A stretch of DNA of 64,000 nt from the NCBI RefSeq assembly GCF_964355755.1, contig NC_092674.1, positions 5,711,001 through 5,775,000 of the forward strand, in the 5' to 3' direction. Of this stretch, positions 39,716 through 52,552 are shown piece by piece (positions within the stretch are counted from its first letter, which is position 1; the number at the start of each line of letters is the position of its first letter). A program made the translations under genes and the position numbers. This stretch comes from Antedon mediterranea. Taxonomy: Eukaryota; Echinodermata; Crinoidea; Comatulida; Antedonidae. The notes below the pieces were generated by a model. It did not search any database and was not told the origin of the DNA. It worked only from the letters and a program-made list of their open reading frames with translations.

Positions 39716-39896
39716 TTAATCCTAATTTGAAAGTTAATCCACAGTTTTATGGATATATAATAAGCTTAATCCCAGGTTTAAGTTTAATCCTACATAGTGT
39801 ATTTAAGGTTTATCTATGCAAAGTTAATCCCATATCTTTATCTCATGTGTGAAATATGGTTAATCCCATTATAAATCCTATAATCTAGCTTAATCC
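39716..39896 (+). promoter_or_regulatory. Cluster of seven TTAATCC words
   Basis: TTAATCC occurs at 39716, 39734, 39766, 39784, 39824, 39860 and 39890, all on the + strand, with near misses (CAATCCC at 39700, AAATCCT near 39873). At this base composition one strand of 181 bp should hold about 0.02 copies. TAATCC is the core site of K50 homeodomain factors (Otx, Pitx, Goosecoid class). It could be a cis-regulatory cluster or a decayed tandem repeat with a unit containing TTTAATCCC; two spacings of exactly 18 bp favour some repeat history. Confidence 0.4.
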
Positions 39897-42450
39897 CACA
39901 TCGACTAATACCATTATCTATTTTATTTATGTAAACAGTTGGAAATCTAAACTTCATTATATAATTAAACTGACCAGAACACTACATCCCTTATGAATCC
40001 ATTCCATTATGATATTTAAATTTGTATCCCATAAAAGGTTCTTTTTGACCTATTATTTGAAAGTAGGTCAATAGGGATGACTATTTTATTTTGAAAACTC
40101 TATTAAATGCTTTTTGGACTTATTGCTGTTTGGAGTTATATGTTATATTCTTGTGTACAGTAACATTGAGTGACAGTATTTATATAAAGAGGATAGTTAA
40201 TGTTATATTCATAAAAATGTAATGTGTTTTGATCTAAATAATTTCTGAGATACTTTGTTAAGATATTGTTTGTTTAACAGAGTTTTAAGTAGTATAATAT
40301 TTGCTAACAAACCCCACTAACCTCAGTGGATCAATAGTCTAACAGCTTTAGGAATAGCAGCCATATCAATTTGACAGTAGGTTTACAAATCAAAGACCAA
40401 TACAATCAATCTAATACTCCCATTGGGAATAAGTTCATTCTGGGGTAGATTGACTTTAGATCAATTGTTAGGTTTTCAACGAGATTGATAGAAGATTTAA
40501 TTCTTTGTACACTGGGCTCGGCTAATTTTTGAGTGATTTAAAAACCGGGTAATGTTTGTTGAATCTTGCACCTTTTCCTGTCAATCAATATCACACTTTA
40601 TTGGTTGTTTGACAGGTTAGGTGTGAAGATGTTCATCAAAGTATGGTATTATAATAAATACATGTTTTCAATTGTTTACCAATGCAATAGCACAGGTTAA
40701 AATGTTTATGAAAGTATACTGATCCATTCAAGCCATACAAATAAGCATTTTAGCTTGTTTGTATCCTTAATCATAAAAGATTAAAACAAAGGCATGTGTA
40801 TTCTATGAAAATATCATTAAAAAAAACAAGTTTATTGCTGCATATTGTACACAGTACTACATACCAGTTGGCAGAAGTGAGCTTCCTTGATACCAGCACA
40901 TTAATATGTCATTATGTTCTGTGTTCATTGTTTAGTACTGTATGTTGAAATAACAGCCTTGTCTGCCCTTTGATAAACAGTAGACACAGTCACCTTATAC
41001 AAAGACTTTTATTGTTATACACGCCCAAGTAAATTGTAAGAAATTCTTTACAATCGCTTAACATTATCCACATTGTTAATTTTTTATAATTAACTGATTT
41101 GTTAATAGAACGTCGTAAATCAAAATCTTTTTTTATTTGATAAATGAAATTTAAATCAATTGATTTTTACATGAGTTTGTAATTGATTTATCCATAAGCA
41201 GAAAATATTTTCAATATTATTATTATTGGCTATTCAAATACAGTACTACAATATATTGCTTCAGCATTATTCATCTTTTTCTTCATTTATTTATTAAAAT
41301 ACTTTTGATGAATAAATATATACGTCTCTTCTCTTTCTATTTTATTGTATTACTTACACCAGGATAACTTTGGAATGGTAAGTTAAATTGTCTTTTTGTG
41401 GTCTAGACGAGGCGTCCTGATCTCTTTATTGTTGTCAATTTTATAAATGTATCTATTGTTTGTATGAGTCAGTATCTATAGTATTGTGATTTTATATTTG
41501 GTGGCAGTGTTTGCTGAAGGCGTTTAGTGACTACCCAAATAGTAAAATTAACTCTTTTCAGTAAATCCTCATCCATCTTGTTGTGTGACATCACCCGCAG
41601 GGGTTTTTCTCCTTTTAAACGATCCTGACAGTATATTTTTCAATGCCACTTTTAAGTTTAAATTTATTTTAACATTGGCTTAAATTAAAAAATGTAATAC
41701 TAGCTAGTCTAAATTAATTCTTCTTGATATTTAATTTCTTTTCGTTGTTACAACTGTAATTGTTTGGAATTAATATGTTATTTTATTTACTATTAAATTT
41801 ATTTTAAACATACCTGATCTGTCTAAATTATTTAAAAAATATATTGCATTTTGATTAATAAGCCCAATTATTTTATTGTACTCTATTTATTGAAAATTTT
41901 TATTTCGGATAAATTATCAGCATCATATTTGGATTAAATAAAAACATTTTTAGTGATTTTTAGGGAAAAATTGATTACTAGTATTAGATAGTGGTTATTT
42001 ACTGGCCTTTAATTTCTTATACAGTACTGTGTATTAACCCAGGCTCCTTCTTGTGAAATTATCAAAGATAAATATATGTTTTGACAACACGGCCAACCCA
42101 CTGTTTTACTGGAACACTTTGTTAGGTCCCGAAGTTATGCCTTTACAGTACTATATATTATTGGTAATAAATGATTAATATCCATTTTTAGACTATTGAA
42201 TAGATTAAAGAATTCTGGCACACGATACTAACAAAAGACAATTGTTAAAATCTCTCAAGCATTAAAAACTAAATATTTGCTAAATAATATTTTTCTATTA
42301 ATCATATGATGATTACCCGTGGAACGTCAATTTTGTTTAAATGGATTTTCCTTCAAAATCCTAACAATACTTGGAATTGAATTGTGCATGTTGTTGTTTG
42401 ATGTCAGGACTACTGTATAGTAGGAAAGTTTACAAACATTTGTAAGTTTG
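39897..42450. other. Non-coding AT-rich DNA, nothing recognised
   Basis: No exon or repeat family was recognised. An open frame on the minus strand at 42784-42966 to the right of this stretch likewise lacks support. Confidence 0.4.
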
Positions 42451-42453
42451 AAA

Positions 42454-42512
42454 TTGTATTGATATGTCTTGTTAAAAATGTTTTACAGTTAACATTTACT
42501 AATACTGTACAA
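42454..42512 (+). repeat. Local direct repeat, copy 1
   Basis: TTGTATTGATATGTCTTGTT followed by AACATTTACTAATACTGTAC recurs at 42583-42641 with a few differences around the middle. It is a small segmental duplication with about 129-bp offset. Confidence 0.8.
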
Positions 42513-42582
42513 TTATTTTTTGTTTTTTTTTATTCCAATGCAATGCTAGTATTTGGTATATTGGTTGGTTTGTTTCAAAGAC

Positions 42583-42641
42583 TTGTATTGATATGTCTTG
42601 TTAAAATGTTTATGTACAGTAACATTTACTAATACTGTACA
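42583..42641 (+). repeat. Local direct repeat, copy 2
   Basis: Second copy of the segment at 42454-42512. The start and end words match exactly and the middle is rearranged (ATGTTTATGTACAGTAAC against ATGTTTTACAGTTAAC). Confidence 0.8.
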
Positions 42642-43039
42642 CTTATAAAAAATTACGTTCTACAATTAAAGCATCTAGAAAAAGCAACCAACTACACACA
42701 TTTTCAATATAAAATATTTACAAAAATAAATATTGAGATAATTTAATAATTTCCAAGATATTATTATGCAGTTTTTGCTCTATTTAAAGAATACTGTATA
42801 ACAAATACACTGCGAGATTGAAATTATTAGATAGCCTGCAACATTTACATGTTCCAAAGAAATTTGTTACAATTAACTTGGATAATATAGTATATTGCCT
42901 AGAGTCTTCATTTATCAAATGTGTTAATAAAACACAAGAATTGTAGTATTTTACAGTAAAATCCATAAATTTCTATGATTTCGTTTTGTGTTGTAGTAAC
43001 TGTGGCAGCGAATTCCAAGTTGCGTTCTGAAGTCGCTTC

Positions 43040-43259
43040 ATGGCAGCTAGAGCCTCAAAGTCTAAACGCACTGTGAGACGTCATCGAAGAGAGCGTTTAG
43101 CTCGATCGCGATGTAGTAATTCTTCCTTGGAACACGAAATAGGAGAAGATTATCTAGTTCCAGGGTATAGTTCTAATGAAACACTCAAAGCTTATGAAAA
43201 AGAAGTTCTGGGTGGTTTGAACACACTTAGCCCTACAGAGGAAACAGAAACAAATACAG
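43040..43259 (+). CDS. First coding exon of an unidentified gene
   Basis: ATG at 43040 (G at +4) opens a 73-codon frame ending at the donor ACAG|GTATGT, in phase 1. An in-frame TGA at 43028-43030 shows that translation starts within this exon. A plausible acceptor (TTTTGTGTTGTAG, exon from 42997) would add a short 5' UTR from upstream non-coding exons; otherwise transcription begins nearby. The N-terminus is strongly basic (residues 7-24, KSKRTVRRHRRERLARSR) and could act as a nuclear or nucleic-acid- or membrane-binding patch. An acidic, Ser/Thr-rich segment with no membrane span or signal peptide follows (residues 30-73). The exon is GC-richer than its flanks. The phase fits the exon at 55751. 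I do not recognise the protein; it looks like the disordered lead of a larger cytoplasmic or nuclear protein. Confidence 0.75.
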
Positions 43260-43282
43260 GTATGTAGCCATATGTTTAGCCT

Positions 43283-43462
43283 AAGCTCTGTCTACACTTA
43301 TCAAACCAGTTTGACAATGTGATGTGGCCAAATATGGTAGTGATATCCTCAAATATGGTAGTGATATCCCCAAATATGGTAGTGATATGACATCATGATG
43401 TCCATATATGGGCACACCACATTATTTTGTCAAATAAAGTTTGACAGTGTAGACAGAGCTTT
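43283..43462 (+). mobile_element. MITE family A copy 6
   Basis: An almost full-length copy: TA|AGCTCTGTCTACACTTATC at the left, three repeats of the CCAAATATGGTAGTGATAT block, ATATGACATCATGATGTCC, TATGGGCACACCACATTATT, and right terminal repeat GTTTGACAGTGTAGACAGAG ending CTT|TA. It sits 23 bp inside the first intron, just past the donor of exon 43040-43259. Confidence 0.9.
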
Positions 43463-46400
43463 AGTTTAAGGGTCATTTGCCTGGGTGCACTGAACGTCAT
43501 GCTAATAATTGCATATATGCACAAATCTGAATTTCAAAAGGAGAGCAAGGACCATCCTTCATCTGTCTTAATAAAAATTTACCATGAAAGGAAGTAGGGA
43601 AATATGTTTTAACACTACATCCTACCCCTATTAAGGGTCTACTGAAGTATCCCATTAAAGACATTCAATGTATATACTGTAGTGTTTAACATTGTGGGAA
43701 TGTTTTTATTTTACCCTTCAAAATTATGATTCATTCTGATATTCTGTCAATAAAAAAATACAATTATTCACTTTTTGTTCTCATGGGTGTGTTGAAAAAT
43801 TATTTCATAAATAGAAAATTATCTATAACTTGCATATTTTCAATTTGTAAAATTATGAATGACAGCCGCACATGTGACACTTGTTTCTGTTGTGTGAATT
43901 ACACTAATAGTGCGGCATTTACACGTGTAACATCGGTGCATAACCTCTGCTAGTCAAAATGTTAAAATTGAATTTTAGAATTTTTTGCACAATAATTATG
44001 ACTTGAGCTTTCTTTTTTGGTTTTTCTTCAAGACCAGAAGTGACATTGTGTACACATGTATATGTACAGTATGAGAAGTACCAAATGTCGAGAGTGTGAA
44101 AATAACAAATTTAATTATCAAATTGATGGCCAATTTTACCCTTTTGTAAGGTCAGGTTCAAACAAATTAACAGAGTAAAAATTATGAAATTGCGGCCTAC
44201 TGTCAAACACTGATAACAAAGTTGTCACCCTTATTATTAGAAGAAGAATCATTAGTTTAATGACATGTTCTTTTATACTTATCAATTTTAAACTGGAAAA
44301 AATATTAAAAATCTAATTTCAACCTGTTGTACAATCTATAGTAAAGTTTCATAAAAACGTTTATCATTGATAAAAATATTTAAAATTCAGCAAACTTTCA
44401 TAAACATATGATACTAATAAAACAACAACAGTAAGTTTGACAATTTATTTTAATTATAATTTCCAACATTTCTTGAAATGTAACTTTAATATTCAGTTCA
44501 ATACTACAGATTCATATACTGTATTACTACTAATAACTGAAAATTGATTATAACTGACATATTGTCTATATGTATTTTATATTGGTCTGTGGTTGTGATA
44601 TTAGCATGTCAAATATTTTTACTCATCAAACTATTTTATTGAGTGACAGATATTTTCTTGTCTTTAGTTGTCAGTAGTCAGAATTATTTATAACTTTTAT
44701 CAGCCAACAAACTTTTATAATTGAAAACGGACATATTTTTTACATTTTTTTCATATCTGTAAGTTAATGGTTTTGTTACGAGGCATAAAATCTTGTGCTT
44801 TAAAATATTGTGAACATTCGTCCTATTTTCAGAAGACACAACTGATTATTATTTTGATTTCAAGCTCTGCAGAATACTGACATATCGATATTTAGTTTTA
44901 AATAATTCATTAGAGAACTCCTATTCCAATTTCTCTCGTTTAGGAAATTTGCAATAGATGAAATAATAACAGAATAAAGGTGCCTTAGTATATTTGTCTT
45001 ATATATCTGTTATTTTATCCTCGATTCGGAAACACACACTTTAGAAAATCGACACTTCAAACACTACAACCGCTCTTGTGACGTTGTTTTGAGAAACAAC
45101 ATTGAACAACGACTCGATTGAAGACAACCCAGATGTGGTTACTTGTTATTTGCAAATGCTGCAAACATATCCATTACTTCTTCTGTTTCATTAGTTATTC
45201 TGAAATGAGGAGGCGATACTTTTCACCAGTGTTTCGCATCGGTTGAAAATGTTTACGATTTTCTTGCTTTAACACTTTACTTTAAAGAATGTTTTTCCAA
45301 TGAGGAATTCCAACGGACCAAGTCAACGGTGAGATAATTTATTCATGGTCCTGGACAACTATTTTAAAATAACATCCTTCTAGACAATTAACCTGAGGCG
45401 GGATTTTTTATGAATGGCGTTGGTGAGACGGTTTGGTCGCCATGAGAAACTAGAAACTAGAAATGTTTGAATTTGGTCTTGTATTTATTCACCCTAAATA
45501 ATCTGTTTGCAAATTCTTGTTAAGAGTGTGTATGCCCCAAAGAAAACATGGTATTTATTCATTAGAGAATCATAATCAATTAGGATACATGAGATTTACA
45601 TTCCACTTCAATAACCGATAAACAAATTTGACCCATTTTTTATGAAATATGATTCCAACTGCAGCATAGAAAAACTTTAGCTTTGTATTTCTTTTCTTTA
45701 AGTGTCATGCAGAAGTATTTTAGTTACAATACATTGTAGAATTGCTTACGGTATGTCACTTTATGTGACCATTTCAAATCTTTTATGTCTAGTCAGTACA
45801 TTACTCATATACCCCCCTTCCCCAATCAGATAAAGAGAGTTTTATTTTTGGTAATACAAAATATTAATCTGTGTATAAGCCCAATATATACCGTTCATTA
45901 TAGGGACTATGTTTAGGCAATTTAACCTTTAACCTTTGTCTACTGTTCCAAAACTAAAGCTCACTAATATCTGGATAAGCAAGGTAAGGGGGAAAGGTTT
46001 GAAATTAGTTAGGGAGGGCAGTATACAGTATCGCAATTTCTCCAAGAGTTCTCAGTCATTTCTATATTTTACATCAATAAAATATCTAGGCTATTAGAAT
46101 GGTCAAAGCAGACATACCAATTAACAACTAGCAGTAATAATTAGTAACTTGTCAGTCAATCTATTTAGATTTGTTTTCACTCTCCATGACAGAAATTTAA
46201 TTGGGCTCCTTGAATTATGTTGATTAAATTCAATTGATTTAATTTAATCCCCCTTAAGGGATTTGGTTATTTGTTCACTTTTAATCTTGTCGCTAGTTTA
46301 GTAAACCGGAAACAAGTGGCTATAAGATTTACCAAATTGAAGGACAACATTTAGAAAACAATTTATACCAATAAGAATATAATTAGAAAGAAATTACCAA

Positions 46401-46890
46401 TAACCAATTTCAATCGTTCTTAACATGATTGTATTGTAGTCTTGAGCATTTACTCAAAAGAAAATATTTAATGATAATTCAAACGTTGAGTGATTTAATA
46501 GAAGTATAATGTTATATTTCTCACTTCTGCATTGAAACAAATTAAACTATAACCTGTATTAAGGGCCAACTTTAGAACCAATATGATATCACTTATGATT
46601 AATTTTGAAGATGTGAAAAATAAAGAAGCCATGATTATTGTGTTGATCGTCGTAGCATTTGTGTAACTTTCGGTTATCGGTCTATAATTGATCTCCGACC
46701 CATTACACGGCTATACTGATTTTTTAATGCAAATACAATATGCGAGATAATTCCGACTGGATTGAATAGATTTTGTTCAATCGACTGGTAATTGATTTCG
46801 CTTGCTTTCATGTATTGCCTCACTAGTTACCCTCCCATTGTTGTGGAAATTGATCGAGTGATGTATACTGTTCTAACTTACACCTTTTCA
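43463..46890. other. Intron, largely featureless
   Basis: A weak trace of MITE family B is visible at 43625-43660 (CCCCTATTAAGGGTCTACTG). A GC-richer patch at 45055-45330 contains ATG at 45300 followed by a donor-like CAACG|GTGAGA at 45329. It would leave phase 2, which does not fit the 55751 exon, so it is not called. Confidence 0.35.
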
Positions 46891-46891
46891 G

Positions 46892-46941
46892 TTAGAACTA
46901 CCTTTCGTTTCTGCCTGCGTAGCTCCAATTGAATGGTCTTT
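46892..46941 (+). CDS. Candidate 50-nt micro-exon
   Basis: It has a clean acceptor (ACTTACACCTTTTCAG) and an excellent donor (GTAAGC at 46942). Only the phase-0 entry is open, giving LELPFVSACVAPIEWS and leaving in phase 2. That phase matches neither the preceding exon (43259, phase 1) nor the following one (55751, needs phase 1). It could belong to a different transcript or to a 5' UTR, or be chance. A further frame starting with ATG at 46967 runs to a possible donor at 47048 (GTATAT), so the whole patch could be an alternative 5' region. Confidence 0.25.
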
Positions 46942-47047
46942 GTAAGCATCATTAGCTTTCTCGACTATGCCAGAACAACAGAATGTCTATATTGAAACTG
47001 ATCATTTCACTGTTGTTAGTAGTCGGTTAAATGGAGAGGATTGGAAA

Positions 47048-49224
47048 GTATATAGACACTCCGTGATGTTTGAGAGGTTCAGTCATATTAATGCAAACAG
47101 CTTTCTGTGGCTATTGAGCTTCTGTCACAAGTCAAACAGTCTACCGGATTTAAAATTGTAATTGAGATGAAAACAGCCATGCACAGCTAATAATGTTTTA
47201 ATTTTATGTGGATATACCAATAATACCTTACAGGTAAATACATTTTTATTTAGATCTCTAGATAGACTGTTTGTTAGAGAGAATATCCTTTGATATATAT
47301 TTCTCCTTAGCATGCATTGTCAAATTTCTCCATAACATCAAGTTGCATTTTGTTTCTGAACCTCATCCTTTCTCTATGCTTTTCTCTAACAAGTGGTTGA
47401 GTTCAATAATCAGTATTTCTTTTATTCACTCTAAAAATGGTTTATTTACTGTTTGCCATAATGCCAGTCATACAGTAATATTAATGACATTATATTTTTG
47501 CTGTAGTATAGTCTTGTTTTTCGAATATTTGGTTGTTTAAAAGAATACATGACTATTTCCTTAAACCATAAATACTTAAAATACTATACTGTAAGCCTAT
47601 CCTTCTGATATATATACAATTAAACATTAATTTCAACAATAAAATATTATATCTTACGAAATTGATAATTTATGAAGGTACTTAGGGAAATAGCCTTCCA
47701 GCGAAGCTTTCAGATTTTTATGTTGCTGCTGATAAGTAATGTCAAACTTAAAGATGACCTAGAGGTTTTTTAAAGCCTAGAAAATTGAGGATGATAAATG
47801 TTGTAAATGTCATTATCTTTAAGCCTACCATCAGGCCATTTATGATCTATCACTCTGTCTCGAATGTTCAAACATCTGTAGTGCATTACTATTAGGATAG
47901 ATGTTGCACGAAGAACCATATACTATATATGAATAAAACAACTCTTGTGAGACAATCTTATTAGAATCCTCACAAATTCTATTTTTTCAACCTCCATAAA
48001 AAATGTGTCCTGTACGTACATACTATATTTTTTGAGTGTTCTGTTAAGGAAAGAATCAGTCTGAAATTTTACATGCTAAAACAGGCTAATGCTTTCTAAT
48101 CTTAGATTTTAATCTGTTTTCTTTTTCAAACAAACATTAAATTTATGCTAGTAATAAAATCCAAACTTCAGTAACTCGGTTAAATAAAAATGTTGATTTG
48201 AGTACAAATACATTTAACCGTACACATTTCATGCAGTGAATCTTTTTTAATCATTAACTTATCTATATTGACTAACATCAGTAGTGTCATCTTTCGCAAA
48301 TTTACTCAACCAAAACGCTGTGACTGATTAGCTGTACAATATTGCTAAATCTTCATTTTTCACCTTAATTCGAAAAATTGCCCGCAAATGCATACAACAT
48401 TTTATGTAAAGCAGTAATGATATCAAAGACGACTGCTGGTGAGCAAATGTGATCATTAGAGCGTGGTAGATAACAGCTGCAATGCTGTAAGTCAAAACCG
48501 TTCTCCATTACGCGTGATGCGGTCGCAAGATTTGCAGTCACATGCTAAAAAAAAAGCAACATAATTTACTGATTTGTAATTTAAATCCAGACTTGGCTAT
48601 GGATATTCTTTTAACTTCTAAATATTTAATGATTCCTAAGTGTTGTCATTTAAACTCATGATTATTTCTAAGGCTGTCTGTTTTTATACTTATCAGAACT
48701 CCACACTGCTTATCAGAACTCGACATTGTTAAGACATAATGAAATATTATATAAAACATTAATGCTAATTACCGAAAGTAGCAGCAGTACATTAAATTTG
48801 CATATTTATTTTGCGATATAATAATATATCTTACACATTTAGAAGCACTGCGTATTCCTCTCTGTAGATGTTTTATTAATGGCAAAAAGAAATCATTTTA
48901 AACATTAATGTTTCATTAGGTATATTAGAGAGCTTTTAATTTGCAACGACCTATGGCCTACTCATATTGGTTCATTTGTTGTTGATTTCAATGATCTATA
49001 CTATATATTGTTTTGTTATAGTCATGTTTTTAGGAACAAGAGAGAAAGCACATCCGAATGTTCCTGCATGTGTACAATGAATTAACATAGTTTCTACAGT
49101 ACTGTATGTTCTCTCAAATCGAAAGATTGATGTTGATTGGAATTTAATCTTCAAACATCATGTTGCCAAAAATGTTAGTTAGAGTTATTTTGCCCATCTC
49201 TGTCTTGAATACTCCGTACACTAT
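47048..49224. other. Intron, nothing recognised
   Basis: AT-rich DNA with a few micro-duplications, for example TTATCAGAACTC twice near 48691-48722. No exon or repeat family can be supported. Confidence 0.4.
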
Positions 49225-49331
49225 GTGGCGTAACGGCTATTAGCACTCGCTGGCTAATCCCAAAAGGGCATGAGATCTTTAGAGGCCCCAAAGCATGAGC
49301 AACTCAATGCAATTACCCAGCGTTACGCCAC
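49225..49331. mobile_element. 107-bp MITE with 11-bp inverted ends
   Basis: GTGGCGTAACG at 49225-49235 and its exact complement at 49321-49331 bound a GC-richer interior. No clear target duplication is visible. It is a small non-autonomous inverted-repeat element of unassigned superfamily. Confidence 0.65.
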
Positions 49332-51604
49332 TGCATACACTGAAGTACTTCTCTGTACTGTACACACTACCCTCCTGTATTTGATTATGATATATATATA
49401 TATTGAATATACTTTATGTTGAAAAATTTACATTGTACAGTATAAAGTTTATTCTGTTATGTCATGTGTTTTGCAGCTGCCTTTTAATACATTGGCTTAA
49501 TTAATCACCTAAGGCTAATTTTATTCCACTGTTATTAACAGATTAAACTTAACATACAGACAAACCCAACAATGTAATGTCAGGCGTTCACACTACATTT
49601 GGAAATGAAATGCTTTCATTCTTCCCTGTAATTAATGTCACGATTTCTTGGAATAAGGTTAAAAATGATTTGAAACACTTCTGAAAGATATTTGTGTTTA
49701 TGACAGATATCATTGAAATACTTTTTAGAGAACTGAACTTTACTCTTTTAATTAATCTTCCAGGCCTTTAATGTTTTGATTCCTCTTTTGTACATTCACT
49801 TTTTCTTGATCAGCACAACTACCAGTACCATACCACTATAAATTTAATAGTTTTGTTGTATCATAAAGTTGAAATTTTGAATTCTATACATGGCCTGGTT
49901 TTCTATGAACTATGAAATTTATATCATGTTTGACCATTGTCGTTATGTCACACGTCATCTTCCCATAAACATTGATGAAAATGTCAGTGTACTTCTATCA
50001 TAATTATCGGTTAGAATTAACCGTCATTAGCTCGTTAGAATCTTACAATATTTCCTTGATTAGTCACTGTTTTAAAAACATAAATAACTACAAATATTAC
50101 CTGAATTGCACGCAATAAATCGTTTTGTATTTAAAGTTCATTCAAATTCGTTTGTCAGATTCTATCTGACAAATTTTCCTTAATAACTGTCTGCTAATCA
50201 CAGCATTAAGGTCTAATTTTTCTAACATAGAAAATAAATATGACGGAAGTTTAATACTAATCATTTTCAACTGAATTGGGTCTCAGTTTGTGAAAGCAAT
50301 TGTGCATCAACTTTGCTGTTAATTCAGAACATTTTAAGTACAAGTATTGATAATTTTCATGTGGGAAAGCTATCCAAATGAGGAGAAATTTAATACTCAT
50401 TGCCTTCCTCGCCGATTACGAGAACAGAAATGAGAACAATTGACTATATTGATGTGGCCAACAATGCTGTTTCTTAAACAACATCTGTGTTCGTATCAGT
50501 TAATGCTCTTGATATCTACTCCTTATATCGTATGATTCATAAGTAAAGGTTGCAGTGCTTTCGGCAATTTTTTTCTGAAGTGAATAGAACGTTGAACCCT
50601 AGGGAGTTTTCATCCTAAGTTGATTTTTCTTGCGTCAAGTAATAATTCCTAGTTGAAGTTAAATTTAAATAATTTTAAATTTCTAATACTAATTTTCTCA
50701 AATAGGAAAACAAATGGTAAAAGTATTAAAATGGTGTTGATCAATGTGTATATTATAAAATTATGAAAAGGAAAGAAATTCTATGCCACCCAGCAACAAT
50801 GCTGAAATAAAAATATGAAAATGGTATTTGATAAAAAGTACCCACCCACCCACAGCCATGGTTCAAACTCATCTGTTTATACAGTTTGGTAGTGGAACAA
50901 CTGTGTATTAGATGTTGTACTGTAGATAGGTAGGCACTTTGTACAATTTCATTAATAGTATTGAATCCTAAGAAATACAGTAATACATTACAACATTAAC
51001 AATTTCACTACATACATTTTATTGACATGTTTTTACACTTACTTTTAACCCAACATACTTCACAACAGCATCTAAAACTACTTTAATTCAATTATCCTAA
51101 AAAAACACCTTGCCTTTTAAAATAAATTACTGACAAAAATAATACCCATAGTGTTTACAGTGATGAATTGTGTTCTTATGCTTAGAGTAATTGTTATTTC
51201 TTTTGTAATGGTAAATAACTCTTCACACGTTTTAACTTCAACACAGTGATTTACACAGCTTATGGCATTCTTAGGTTTTAGGCAGCATGTCCTAATTTGT
51301 AACATTGTATATTTGGCATTGTAGTAATTGTTATACAGTTTTGTATGTTTTTGCATTAATCAAAATTGGCAGCCTGAATTTTAAGTGGATTTTAGATGTA
51401 TTTATGTGGTTTAAACATTTACCATAATGAGTATAGCTACTAGGGATAAATTAGTATTGCGTACATGTATAACACAGTATGCTAGATTTTTAGTTTCAGG
51501 TAAATATTGTTTATTTAGGAGAAAATTTAAAAAATATTTTAAAATAAGAGCTGGAATATTTGATTAGATCATCATCATACTACTACTATACTACTACTAT
51601 ATAC
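49332..51604. other. Intron, nothing recognised
   Basis: A short (TA)n run lies at 49391-49402. Otherwise it is AT-rich sequence without supported features. Confidence 0.4.
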
Positions 51605-51810
51605 AGTAGGTAAAGGTGAGTCCCGTGTTCTCTGAACGTAGGGGAATGAGCTGTTAGGAGCTCATTGTACTAAGCCTCGGCATTATGTGGTAGGGTGGCC
51701 AGTTCCTTTCCACGCCGCCTTTTTTCTCCCTAGTATTTTCAACCAGGTACCCATTTTACAGCTGAGTGAACTGGGAGTTGTCAGGCATTGAACCCGAGTC
51801 TATCTGTACG
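51605..51810 (-). mobile_element. tRNA-derived SINE, minus strand
   Basis: Read on the minus strand it starts with a B-box-like GGGTTCAATGCC (51784-51795), then CCCAGTTCACTCAGCTG, AAATGGGTACCTGG and a GC-richer body. It ends in a TTTACCTAC-type tail at 51605, comparable to the tail of the SINE at 10615-10930. The A-box half of the tRNA head is not recognisable, so the element is 5'-truncated or diverged. Confidence 0.6.
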
Positions 51811-52254
51811 ACAGTACATTATACAGTACAATAGTTATTAAGAGAAAAAATAAACTCAATTGACTACATATGTAAAGTAAAAGTACATATGACATACGTT
51901 GTCTATTTGTACATTATTCTATTATCATTAATATAAATCCAACAGCAATTGTTATTCAGAAATATTAATAGAAATCATAAAATAGAAGATGTTAGTTGTT
52001 TAGACAGAAGTGCATTACTAAAGTGAATGTTTAGATAACAAATTGGCTTTGATGAATTTGTGTTTATAGAAGTTGACTGAATTGTCAAGCACAATGTTGT
52101 TAGAAAATGTATTATCTGTAATGAAGTTGTAATGAAATTCTGTAAAGAAATAGAATATTGCTATATGAATTGTACAGGAAAAACGTGTCCCACGTCTTTA
52201 TAGTTAGTGTGCTTTTTATCAAAGAATATAAATAGGTAAAGAATCAACAGTACG

Positions 52255-52420
52255 CGCTGTTATATATAGAAGGATAGGAAACGCGGACGTGCTTTCATGG
52301 ACGCGTAAGAATCCAGCAGCCGAACGACGGCGGGCTCTAGATATGGTTCCCGTCTAATTCCACGTTTGGATGGATCGTGATGATCTGATGTGTTCTCGCG
52401 TCTGTGCTCTACTAATTTTG
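52255..52420. other. CpG-rich patch of unknown role
   Basis: Several CpGs (ACGCGG, ACGCGT, CGAACGACGGCGGG, CTCGCG) in otherwise CpG-poor DNA. Minus-strand frames are open (52260-52445), giving a basic peptide with no recognisable family. It could be a transposon remnant or an unmethylated regulatory patch. No core promoter element is evident. Confidence 0.35.
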
Positions 52421-52495
52421 ATATTATTAATATTTTGATAATCATTTTGATAAATAATCATGGTTTGCATTTTTATAGATAGTTTTACCTTACCC

Positions 52496-52552
52496 ACGCC
52501 TGAAGGTGGCGCACTTCTTCTAGCGAAAAAGAAGTGCGCCACCTTCAGGCGT
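52496..52552. repeat. Perfect 24-bp GC-rich hairpin
   Basis: The left arm 52496-52519 begins ACGCCTGAAGGTGGCGCAC and the right arm 52529-52552 is its exact complement; the loop is CTAGCGAAA. It is unusually GC-rich and unmutated for this intron, so it is either recent or maintained. It could be a tiny foldback element or a structured RNA segment. The 144-codon minus-strand frame crossing it is best explained by the palindrome. Confidence 0.9.

Noticed and set aside
45300-45328. First coding exon starting ATG at 45300 with donor GTGAGA
   Set aside because: It exits in phase 2, incompatible with the next coding exon, and only nine codons are involved.
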